Below, piece after piece: positions 8,455-16,432 of a stretch of DNA of 33,708 nt. The stretch spans positions 1-33,708 of the forward strand of contig CAIKWA010000062.1 of assembly GCA_903831005.1 (NCBI GenBank), in the 5' to 3' direction. A program made the translations under genes and the position numbers. The stretch is from an uncultured Opitutia bacterium. Lineage in GTDB: Bacteria; Verrucomicrobiota; Verrucomicrobiia; Opitutales; UBA953. The stretch's first letter is position 1. The number at the start of each line of letters is the position of its first letter. Under the pieces are notes generated by a model, which saw only the letters and a program-made list of their open reading frames with translations, was not told the origin of the DNA and made no database searches.

Positions 8455-9414
8455 TTAGAAAAGGATTTGGCCCTTGAGTCCGCCGAAGAAGTGGAGGCCG
8501 TCCTGGGTCTCGAACTCCTTCGTGCGCATCGCGATAAAATAAGTCGCTGAGCAGGAATACACCTGGAAGGTCGTGCCGACCGCGCATTGCAGGACGACGG
8601 GAGAACGGGTGACGCCACGTGATTCGCGGAAATTACCACCGTCGACCGCATAGTTGCGTACGACTACCTCAACCTGAGTGTCAGCAAAGGCCCAAAAGGA
8701 AAAATTGGGTCGAACCCCAGGCGAACGCAGAGCATCAATCGGGTCGTAGCCGTTGGAATGTCGGATAAAGGAGTGACCCCACGACTTGTCGAGATTGACG
8801 CCCCAGCGTAACTGCGCGCCAAGCAAGACTTCGGTACGCATCGTGCCAAGCTCGACCACCGCCCGCGCAATAAGGTCGCGATAACCATGCCCTGTTGGGT
8901 CGAGGTCGAAGCGCCGTCGGAATTCACCGTCGAGATTGAGGAGAACTTCGTCCTGCACTTGGGAACCCCAGCCAGAAGCGGGTGCGGTGCCGATCAGATC
9001 ATGAAACTTATTCTGGATGGTCTCACCGCCGGCCGAAGGGCCGATGACACCGAGCTTGGCTTCGACAGAAAAAAGGCAATCCCGACGGCCACCACGATCC
9101 AGGACCGCGCCGTAGCCCCAGCCAACATATAGCGCGCCGGAGTAAGGTTGATCAGTGTCAGCCGGGTTGGGACTCACGGTGTCCGAAGGCGTGTTGATTT
9201 CCTGCGTTAGTGAGAAGAAAGTGTGATTCCCCCGATTAATCGCGAGCTTGAGGCCTTGGGTGTAATACCGGTCCTTATTCTGAGGCGTGAATTTGTCGTT
9301 CTCCTCGGTCAGCGACACCACCCAGACCGAACTGGGCGTGGCTACCGGAGGGAGGTCGGCGGCCCGGATCACGGAGGTTGCCAAGGCGTAGGCGATGAGA
9401 CGGAAGAATGACAT
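8455..9414 (-). CDS. lpxR: LpxR-family (DUF2219) lipid A deacylase, outer-membrane protein
   Basis: Signal peptide, then LTEENDKFTPQNKDRYYTQGLKLAI…FSLTQEINTPSD…DQPYSGALYVGWGYG, the conserved LpxR N-terminal pattern. Confidence 0.8.
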   Translation of the reverse strand: MSFFRLIAYALATSVIRAADLPPVATPSSVWVVSLTEENDKFTPQNKDRYYTQGLKLAINRGNHTFFSLTQEINTPSDTVSPNPADTDQPYSGALYVGWGYGAVLDRGGRRDCLFSVEAKLGVIGPSAGGETIQNKFHDLIGTAPASGWGSQVQDEVLLNLDGEFRRRFDLDPTGHGYRDLIARAVVELGTMRTEVLLGAQLRWGVNLDKSWGHSFIRHSNGYDPIDALRSPGVRPNFSFWAFADTQVEVVVRNYAVDGGNFRESRGVTRSPVVLQCAVGTTFQVYSCSATYFIAMRTKEFETQDGLHFFGGLKGQILF

Positions 9415-9469
9415 CTATGAAACGATAGCAAAGAGCGTTATCCCTATGGCCACAACGCCTTTCTGACTT

Positions 9470-10600
9470 GTGAATAAAGGCATGCCCAAGTATTTGACAG
9501 TCAGGATGTCCCAAGTTCCCACAGGCTTACCTTTTGCCCGGACGGAAGTCCAGGCTGACGGTACCGCCGTGGTCACTATCGGCGGCTCTTGGAAGCTGGA
9601 TCAAACGCTCCCAGCAATCGTCATCAAGGGTGACCGGGCCAAAGTAGTTGCGGAAGGTTTGGACGATTTTGATTCTTCGCTGCCAGCTTGGCTTTACGCG
9701 AACTTCAAAAATATCCGGCAGTTGGATATCTCCACCCTCCCCCTTCGCCTACAGTCGCTCGTGCAAATGGCCGAAAAGGCCTCCTCTGAACACGCCAAGT
9801 CAGACCACACAGGGTTACTTGAGACTTTTGGAAATTGGGGCGTCGAAAGCGGCGGCTCGTGGGGTCGGGCCTTCGAGCATATCGGCCACACGGCGCTGGG
9901 CTTCCTGAAGATGATGGTGGGCCGGGCCAAGGTGAATTGGAGCGACTTCACGCTCCAGCTGCAAACCGCGGGCGTCGATGCACTCCCCATTGTGGCCCTC
10001 CTGGGCTTCCTGACCGGCCTCATCATGGCGTACGTCGGCCTCATCCAACTCCGCCAAGTCGGTGCGACGGTCTACGTCGCCAACCTCGTCTCTCTCGCCA
10101 TGACCCGTGAGATGGGCGCCCTGATGACCGGAGTCATCGCATGTGGACGCACCTCGACGGCCTACGCCTCGCAGCTCGGCAGCATGAATGTCAGTCAGGA
10201 GACCGACGCGCTCCGGGCCCTAGGTATCAACCCCGTCGAGTACCTCGCCCTCCCCCGTATCCTCGCCGTCACCCTGATGGTCCCGCTTCTCGGCGTCTTC
10301 GCCACCTTTGTCGGGATCTTTGGAGGCATGATTGTCGCCTGCGCTGGGGACCTCAGCGTCGAGCAATACCTCACGCAGGCGATCCGCGCCATCACCTTCA
10401 AGAGTTTCTTAGTCGGTTTCATCAAGTCGATCGCCTTCGGCTTTATCGCGGCCTGGGCTGGATGTTATCGCGGCTCCGTCGCCAAGCGCTCCGCCCTTGG
10501 TGTCGGCGAGGCCGCCACGTCCGCCGCGGTGCTGGGCATTACCTTCATCGTAATCTCCGACGCCATCTTCGCAGTAATCTTCAACCTGTTCGACCTGTGA
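9470..10600 (+). CDS. mlaE: MlaE-family ABC permease with N-terminal STAS-like domain
   Basis: LVSLAMTREMGALMTGVIACGRTSTAYASQLGSMNVSQETDALRALGINPVEYLALPRILA is the MlaE core. The N-terminal ~110 aa (TAVVTIGGSWKLD…LDISTLPLR) looks like a STAS/MlaB domain. Confidence 0.92.
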   Translation: MNKGMPKYLTVRMSQVPTGLPFARTEVQADGTAVVTIGGSWKLDQTLPAIVIKGDRAKVVAEGLDDFDSSLPAWLYANFKNIRQLDISTLPLRLQSLVQMAEKASSEHAKSDHTGLLETFGNWGVESGGSWGRAFEHIGHTALGFLKMMVGRAKVNWSDFTLQLQTAGVDALPIVALLGFLTGLIMAYVGLIQLRQVGATVYVANLVSLAMTREMGALMTGVIACGRTSTAYASQLGSMNVSQETDALRALGINPVEYLALPRILAVTLMVPLLGVFATFVGIFGGMIVACAGDLSVEQYLTQAIRAITFKSFLVGFIKSIAFGFIAAWAGCYRGSVAKRSALGVGEAATSAAVLGITFIVISDAIFAVIFNLFDL

Positions 10601-11355
10601 GCGACGCACCCGCCATCCTCACCTGCACCGAGTTAGCCATCGGCCACGGCAAGACCGTGATTATGGATCGGCTCAACCTTTCGCTAGCTGCCGGCAAGAT
10701 CCTCGCCATCGTCGGACCTAGCGGTTGCGGTAAGAGTACGCTGATGCGCGCCCTTGGCGGATTGGACGAACCTCTCGGCGGTAAAACCACCCTCATGGGC
10801 GTCGATCTCGCTACGGCGCACGGGCAAGAGCGTCAGGATATCCTCCGCCAGAGTGGCTTCCTCTTCCAAGGTGCCGCTTTGTTCTCCTCGCTCACCCTGC
10901 GTGAAAACATCGAAATGCCGATGCGCGAGTTCCTCAAGGCTCCCCGCAAGGAGATCCGCCAGCTTGCCGAGTACAAACTGGCCCTCGTCGGCCTCGCTGA
11001 CGCCATGGATAAGCTCCCCTCCGAAATCAGCGGCGGCATGGCCAAGCGCGCTGGCATCGCCCGTGCGATGGCCCTCGACCCGGCCGTCATCTTCCTCGAT
11101 GAACCAAGCGCTGGACTCGACCCAGTCAGTTCCGGACGCCTCGACGAACTCATTCTCCGCCTGCGCGAAGCCTACGGGACGACCATCATTCTGGTCAGTC
11201 ACGAGATCCCCAGCATCCTACGGACCGCCGACTTCTGCATTTACCTCGACCCTGACACGGGCACGATGGGGGCTTACGGACCTCCGAAGAGCTTCCTTCA
11301 GGCTGGCCAATCGCCGAAGGTGCACGCCTTCTTCAATCAAGCACGTTTCGACTGA
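10597..11355 (+). CDS. mlaF: MlaF-family ABC ATPase
   Basis: GTG start overlapping the mlaE stop (GTGA). GPSGCGKSTLMRALGG Walker A, EISGGMAKRAGIARAMALDPAVIFLDEPSAGLDPVSS signature and Walker B. Confidence 0.95.
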   Translation: MSDAPAILTCTELAIGHGKTVIMDRLNLSLAAGKILAIVGPSGCGKSTLMRALGGLDEPLGGKTTLMGVDLATAHGQERQDILRQSGFLFQGAALFSSLTLRENIEMPMREFLKAPRKEIRQLAEYKLALVGLADAMDKLPSEISGGMAKRAGIARAMALDPAVIFLDEPSAGLDPVSSGRLDELILRLREAYGTTIILVSHEIPSILRTADFCIYLDPDTGTMGAYGPPKSFLQAGQSPKVHAFFNQARFD

Positions 11356-11357
11356 CC

Positions 11358-12392
11358 ATGCGTAGATCCGCCAACATGACACTGATCGGGGCCTTCGTGG
11401 CCGGAGGCATCCTGCTCATCATTGCAGCCGTGGTCCTATTGGGGGCCGGCTCCTTCACGGGCGCCAAACCCGCCGCGATCGCTTACTTCGAAGATTCGGT
11501 CAGCGGACTCGATATCGGTGCCCCCGTTAAATTCCGGGGCGTCAGCATCGGCAAGGTCAGCCAAGTCCTGCTTCGCACCTCGGGTCAGTCGGCGTCCGAC
11601 TACTCCGTCCCGGTAGTCATGGAATTCTCCCCTGACCTACTCACCCGTCGTGGCATCGACCAGGCCCTACTCCAGAAGCAAGGACTACGACTCTCCATCG
11701 AGAAAGGGTTGCGTGCAAAGCTTCAACAGCAGTCGGTCATCACGGGCGTACTTTACGTTGAGTTAGACTACCTTCCTGACACCGCCTACAAGCTGCACGA
11801 CCCTAAAGGCGAACTACCAGAAATCCCGACCCAACCGTCCAATCTTGGTGCGCTAACTAAGGCCGTCGCCCAGACGCTCGACCAGCTCAGCCGGATCGAC
11901 TTCGTGTCGATCACGAAGAAGGTCGATTCAATCCTGACCCGCATCGATAAAGGCGCCTCGCAGATCGAGTTCGAGAAGATCAACGGTAACTTGGTCCAAG
12001 CCTCGTCCAATATCTCAAAAATCACCGGCGACCCCGCCATCGCCCGGGCGGTCACCGACTTCTCCGCGGCAATGCAGGGCATCGATGTCCTCGTCAAACG
12101 CCTGAGCGGCAAGGTCGATCCGGTGACCGATGACATCAAGGCGATGGCGACAGCCGGTCGCAAGGCCCTCGAGCGACTCAACGAGACCTCCGAGAACCTC
12201 CGCACGCTCACTAAGCCAGGCTCGCCCGCCCGCCGCGACCTCGACCAAGCACTCGCCGACGTGTCGGAAGCCGCCCAGGCGATCCGTTCGCTCGCCGATT
12301 TCATCGAACGTAACCCAGAGACCATCATCCAAGGTCGCAGCAAATCGCCTTCTAAAGACGCGAAGCCCAAGGAGGAAAAGGACGCCAAATGA
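11358..12392 (+). CDS. mlaD: MlaD/MCE-domain lipid transport protein
   Basis: N-terminal TM helix followed by the MCE domain IAYFEDSVSGLDIGAPVKFRGVSIGKVSQV; long helical C-terminus. Confidence 0.93.
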   Translation: MRRSANMTLIGAFVAGGILLIIAAVVLLGAGSFTGAKPAAIAYFEDSVSGLDIGAPVKFRGVSIGKVSQVLLRTSGQSASDYSVPVVMEFSPDLLTRRGIDQALLQKQGLRLSIEKGLRAKLQQQSVITGVLYVELDYLPDTAYKLHDPKGELPEIPTQPSNLGALTKAVAQTLDQLSRIDFVSITKKVDSILTRIDKGASQIEFEKINGNLVQASSNISKITGDPAIARAVTDFSAAMQGIDVLVKRLSGKVDPVTDDIKAMATAGRKALERLNETSENLRTLTKPGSPARRDLDQALADVSEAAQAIRSLADFIERNPETIIQGRSKSPSKDAKPKEEKDAK

Positions 12393-13015
12393 AAGCCCGA
12401 GCCCTGCTGCTTGGCCTGACCGCACTCCTTAGCGGTTGCATCATCTTCGACAAGAAAAGCGAGGCCGTCACCTTCCACCAGCTCGCCTCGCCGGCCGCCA
12501 TCACGACGCGCGCGACCCCGGTCGTCTTTGTCCCCCGCGCCATCATCCCATCGGCCCTCCGCCGACCGAATGTCGTGCTCATCGACGACACGGGCTGGGT
12601 TCGCATCGAAGATGCCCACCGCTGGATCGCGCCGCTCGATCGTGCCGTCCCCGAAGCCGTCGGCCGCCATCTTACCTCTCTCACCGGACTGCCCACTTCC
12701 ACGCAGTCGCCGGCCGATGACCACCTCGTCCTACTGCTGACCGTTGATAAAATGGAGGTCTTCACTCCCGCCAGCCCCGGCCGTTCGATCTTCTCGCTTC
12801 CCGGAACTACGCCGAACACGGATACGGCCACCCTGCAAATCACCTTTCGCCTGGAAAAACGAGATGGCACTCTCCTCGTCACCAAGACGTTTTCCCAGTC
12901 CCGCCCACTCAAGGAACGTTCCGCGACCGAATTCACCTTGGCCCAATCCGCGAATCTTGCCGTCATCTCCGCGGAAATTGCCAAGTTCGTGCCCGCTCCT
13001 TCCTTGTCGAAATGA
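12389..13015 (+). CDS. ABC-type transport auxiliary lipoprotein (PqiC/YmbA-like)
   Basis: Lipobox LLSGC; FHQLASPAAITTRATPVVFVPRAIIPSALRRPNVVLIDDTGWVRIEDAHRWIAPLDRAV is typical of the ABC_trans_aux domain. ATGA overlap with mlaD. Confidence 0.75.
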   Translation: MKARALLLGLTALLSGCIIFDKKSEAVTFHQLASPAAITTRATPVVFVPRAIIPSALRRPNVVLIDDTGWVRIEDAHRWIAPLDRAVPEAVGRHLTSLTGLPTSTQSPADDHLVLLLTVDKMEVFTPASPGRSIFSLPGTTPNTDTATLQITFRLEKRDGTLLVTKTFSQSRPLKERSATEFTLAQSANLAVISAEIAKFVPAPSLSK

Positions 13016-13485
13016 CCTCGCCTTCCTCCCCCCGCCCTGACGGCTTCTCCGAAGCTACCGGTGAAATCTGCTACGACCTTCCTTCGGCCTACATCCCGCA
13101 TCCTGCCACTGGCCTACTGCACCTGCAGCGCTTCCTCGCTAAAATCCGTCGGCACCTCAAAGGCGAGCTCCCTAAGTCGTATCAGCGTAATTTCTGCAAA
13201 GGCTTTGACCGCTTCCTCTGCATGCATCTGGGCGTTACTCCTGAACAAGTCATTGCCTGCGTCCGCGAGACGCACTCCGAGGCCGAACTCGATATCCGCC
13301 TCAAAGCTCTCTTTCCCGCCGACCTACGCGTCGCCGTCTGGAACCGTGAACTCGTCCAGAAAGGCATGAGCGAGATGGGCCGGGAAGCCCTCGGTAACGC
13401 CAAGCGCATCATGGGCGCCGAACACCGCACCGACGTGATCTCCTTCGCAGACATGATCGACTTCGACGAAGGACGCATTTTGTGA
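13012..13485 (+). CDS. DUF5069-like protein
   Basis: GLLHLQRFLAKIRRHLKGELPKSYQRNFCKGFDRFLCMHLGVTPEQVIACVRE matches the remembered DUF5069 pattern. ATGA overlap with the upstream gene. Confidence 0.6.
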   Translation: MTSPSSPRPDGFSEATGEICYDLPSAYIPHPATGLLHLQRFLAKIRRHLKGELPKSYQRNFCKGFDRFLCMHLGVTPEQVIACVRETHSEAELDIRLKALFPADLRVAVWNRELVQKGMSEMGREALGNAKRIMGAEHRTDVISFADMIDFDEGRIL

Positions 13486-14309
13486 ATACCAACGACCCCC
13501 ATCCCAACCGCCTGATCATCCGGGGCATCGCTGCGCTGCTCGCCTGCCTCAAGCACCATCCGAAGGCATTACGCGAGGTCGTCGCAACCGCTGCGTTCGC
13601 ACCCAACCTCGCCGAACACGACGCCGCCTTCGCTGAACTCGGTGTCAAGACCCGCATCGTCGGACCCATCGAACTCGCCCAGACGGCCGAAGGCCCCTGC
13701 GACGACGTCTGCGCACTCACCATGCGTCCGGACTTCGGCCTAGCCCGCATCTCCGACTTCGCCGAATGGCGCGAATCCCGCGAAAGTATCGTTATTGCTG
13801 ACGGCGTAACGGACGCGGCCGACCTCGCTGCGATTGCCCGCTCGATGGCCGCCTTCGGCCTAAAGCGTTTACTCCTCTCTGGCGGCACCGAGAAGCTCTC
13901 GTTCCACCCGGAAGCGTGGAACCTCTCCCGCGGTGCCATGGAACAGCTCCGACTGATGCGGGCCGCCGCGCTCGGCGGACTCCTCAAACTGGTCGAGGAC
14001 CGTTGCTGCGTCGTGGCGCTGTCGCCCGATATCGGCCGCAAAATCGACCTCGCCGTGCCGGTCCGCGTCCCTGGCCGCCATCTAGCCCTCCTGATCCCCG
14101 GAGGAAAACTCGACCCAGATATCCAGCCACGCGTCGAACATTGCTACCGCTTTCCAGGACTGGTCGGCCAGCCGGCACTGAGCCTCTCCGAAATCGCCCC
14201 GCTGGCTATCGCGTGGTTCGCTTCCACGCCCCAACCTCGCGCCGACGGGTTCCTCTCGCGTAAAAGGGCTCGCCACGCGAAGGACAAGGGTTCCAATCCG
14301 ACCACCTGA
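13482..14309 (+). CDS. SpoU/TrmH (RlmB-like) RNA methyltransferase homologue with degenerate C-terminal motifs
   Basis: N-terminal substrate-binding-like region (IRGIAALLACLKHHPKALREVV), then VIADGVTDAADLAAIARSMAAFGLKRLLLSGGTE (motif 1 like) and ALLIPGGKLDPDIQPRVEHCYRFPG (motif 2 like). GTG start. Confidence 0.7.
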   Translation: MNTNDPHPNRLIIRGIAALLACLKHHPKALREVVATAAFAPNLAEHDAAFAELGVKTRIVGPIELAQTAEGPCDDVCALTMRPDFGLARISDFAEWRESRESIVIADGVTDAADLAAIARSMAAFGLKRLLLSGGTEKLSFHPEAWNLSRGAMEQLRLMRAAALGGLLKLVEDRCCVVALSPDIGRKIDLAVPVRVPGRHLALLIPGGKLDPDIQPRVEHCYRFPGLVGQPALSLSEIAPLAIAWFASTPQPRADGFLSRKRARHAKDKGSNPTT

Positions 14310-14314
14310 CTCCC

Positions 14315-15163
14315 ATGTCCCAGCCTCCGCCCGGCCCCGGCGAGAACGTCCTCTCGCTTCAGAACATCAGCCGTACCTTCTTCACGGCTCTCCAGCGCCA
14401 GCACGACATGCTCGCCTTCAATATCGCCGGGTTGCATACCGCCGACCCGAAGGCCTACGAGCACTTCTCGTCCATTTCTCGGGTTATGCCCGTGCCGCAG
14501 GCCCACTTACCGGCCGATCAAATGCGTGCCTACGCTCGCGGCCTGATGCTCCGTACCACCATCAATGACCTACTGACCGTCTCCGCCGAATGCATGGTGC
14601 AGTGCCACCTGCTCTGCCTCTTCATCCGTGAGCAAGGCAAGAACCAGCGCCGCGACCCACTGGTCGAAAAGATCATCGGCGAAAAGCAGCAAGCCTTTCA
14701 GAAGATGTCGCTCCAGGATCGCTTCACCGCGCTGGAAGAAAACTTCGGCATCGTCTGTGAACTTGAAGATGGAGTCTTTAGTCTGGCAGCGGCGCTCCGC
14801 GTACTCGTCCGCGGCGGCCTCGTGACCAACGATGACATCACCCCCGACGGTTCGCTTACGCTGGAATTCAAGGCGATGCAGGACTTTGCAGTCCCAGCCG
14901 AAGGGGCGGAGCCGGTCGAAGCCCCAGCCGAAGCGACCGCCGAGATGGCACCGGGCGTGACCGTCCACACGACAGGCGACGAGACCAAGCCGAAGACGGT
15001 CGCCCGCCTGACGGACACCTCCCGTACATTCAAACCAGGCGAGATGCTCGACCTGACCGACACGGAACTTCTTGGCCTGAATATCACCGTGGCCAAGTTC
15101 GTGGATGGTCTCCTGCGCTCGGTCGACCATTTCGGACGCGCCCAGCTCGGCGAAGGCGCCTAA
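14315..15163 (+). CDS. Hypothetical protein, no family recognised
   Basis: Long in-frame ORF in the middle of a polycistronic operon; spacing 5 nt upstream and 3 nt downstream. Acidic/Pro-Ala linker near aa 195-220. Confidence 0.75.
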   Translation: MSQPPPGPGENVLSLQNISRTFFTALQRQHDMLAFNIAGLHTADPKAYEHFSSISRVMPVPQAHLPADQMRAYARGLMLRTTINDLLTVSAECMVQCHLLCLFIREQGKNQRRDPLVEKIIGEKQQAFQKMSLQDRFTALEENFGIVCELEDGVFSLAAALRVLVRGGLVTNDDITPDGSLTLEFKAMQDFAVPAEGAEPVEAPAEATAEMAPGVTVHTTGDETKPKTVARLTDTSRTFKPGEMLDLTDTELLGLNITVAKFVDGLLRSVDHFGRAQLGEGA

Positions 15164-15166
15164 CCG

Positions 15167-16432
15167 ATGACCGAGCCCGCGACACCCCTCCGTCGTGCCT
15201 GGCTCTGGGTCACCGCCGCCTATCTCTTTCAGTCCATCCCTGCCGCCGTCCGGGACGAGGCCCTGCCCGTCGCACTGAAGAACAGTGGCTACGCGGATAA
15301 GGACATCACTCAGGCGGTCGCTTACCTTGGGCTGATCTTCGGCTTCAAGATTCTCCTAGCGCCGCTGGTCGCCGCCTTCCGCCCCCGGGGCTTTATCCTT
15401 TTCTCCGAACTGGCGATCTCCTTGCTCCTTGGTGGACTCGCCCTGCAAGTGGCGGCGGAACACCCGTCGTCGCCGGCAATCATCGCCTGCCTCGTCCTAC
15501 TATCCTTCGTGGCCGCCGCGCATGACTTTGCGTTGGACGGCTATTTCGTCTCCGCCCTCGACGACCGTTCGCGCGCCATACACTCGGCCGTCCTTAACTT
15601 CGCCTCCAAACTCGGTATGGTGCTAGCCGGCCCGGGCCTCATCTGGCTAGCCGGACGCATCATGGAATACGGACCGCAGTCGGCCGACGCCTGGTCCTGG
15701 GCGCTCATCGCCGCGGCCACGCTAGCCCTCTTCGCTGCGCTGGCTAATGCCCTCGGGCTCCGCGCGGAACCGGCCCAAGTCACCGATGGCCGCACGGTCA
15801 GCGAACGTTTCCAGGACATGTGGTCGGGACTGGGTGCGCTTTTTCGCGACCCGCGACTCGTCGCCGTCCTCGGGCTCATCCTGTTCTACCGCGCCAGCGA
15901 GATTCACATGGCGCGGATTCTCCCGCTCTTCGCGACCTCCTCCACACCAGGTGGACTCGCCCTGGGCAACGAAACCTATGCGATCATGCGTATCGCGACC
16001 GCGGTGCTGGGACTGGCGCTCGGCGGCATCGTCGGTTCGCAGGTCGTCGCCCGTCTTGGCCTCGGCCGTTCCTTGCTGCCCTTGGGTATCGCAATGCACC
16101 TGCCGCTGGCGGCAATCGCCTGGCTCGCCGCCGACGGCTCGCATAATCTGTGGCTCATCGGGACGGTATTCTTCGTCGAATACCTCGCCTATGGCGCTGG
16201 CCTCTGCGCCTTGATTCTTGCGATGATGAAGCTCGCCTCCGGACCCGGTGCCGCGGTGCGCTATGCCGCACTCTCAACCTTCGCCCTTCTGGCCAACTAT
16301 CTACCGGGGCTCTGGGCTGGTCACCTCTCCGATCGCCTTGGCTACGCCCATTACTTCCTATTCGCGCTCAGCCTCTCCATCCCGGGTGTCCTTTCGGCCT
16401 GGTTCGCTAAGCGTCACTTCCCGGACGCCTAA
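15167..16432 (+). CDS. MFS transporter (AmpG-like architecture)
   Basis: About 12 hydrophobic segments; opening LWVTAAYLFQSIPAAVRDEALPVALKNSGYADKDIT resembles AmpG-type MFS proteins. Confidence 0.8.
   Translation: MTEPATPLRRAWLWVTAAYLFQSIPAAVRDEALPVALKNSGYADKDITQAVAYLGLIFGFKILLAPLVAAFRPRGFILFSELAISLLLGGLALQVAAEHPSSPAIIACLVLLSFVAAAHDFALDGYFVSALDDRSRAIHSAVLNFASKLGMVLAGPGLIWLAGRIMEYGPQSADAWSWALIAAATLALFAALANALGLRAEPAQVTDGRTVSERFQDMWSGLGALFRDPRLVAVLGLILFYRASEIHMARILPLFATSSTPGGLALGNETYAIMRIATAVLGLALGGIVGSQVVARLGLGRSLLPLGIAMHLPLAAIAWLAADGSHNLWLIGTVFFVEYLAYGAGLCALILAMMKLASGPGAAVRYAALSTFALLANYLPGLWAGHLSDRLGYAHYFLFALSLSIPGVLSAWFAKRHFPDA

Noticed and set aside
8453-8587. N-terminal extension of the Ppx ORF into lpxR
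   Set aside because: The Ppx signature starts at MSAIAVVDVGSNS (8452), directly after the lpxR stop; the extension is an alternative frame of lpxR.
10141-10596. N-terminal extension of the 10141-11355 ORF
   Set aside because: This part lies in an alternative frame of mlaE and is Arg/His/Pro-rich; the real MlaF begins at the GTG 10597.
11786-12724. 312 aa minus-strand ORF opposite mlaD/lipoprotein
   Set aside because: Antisense of two well-supported genes; low-complexity Ser/Arg/Gly composition, no recognisable domain.
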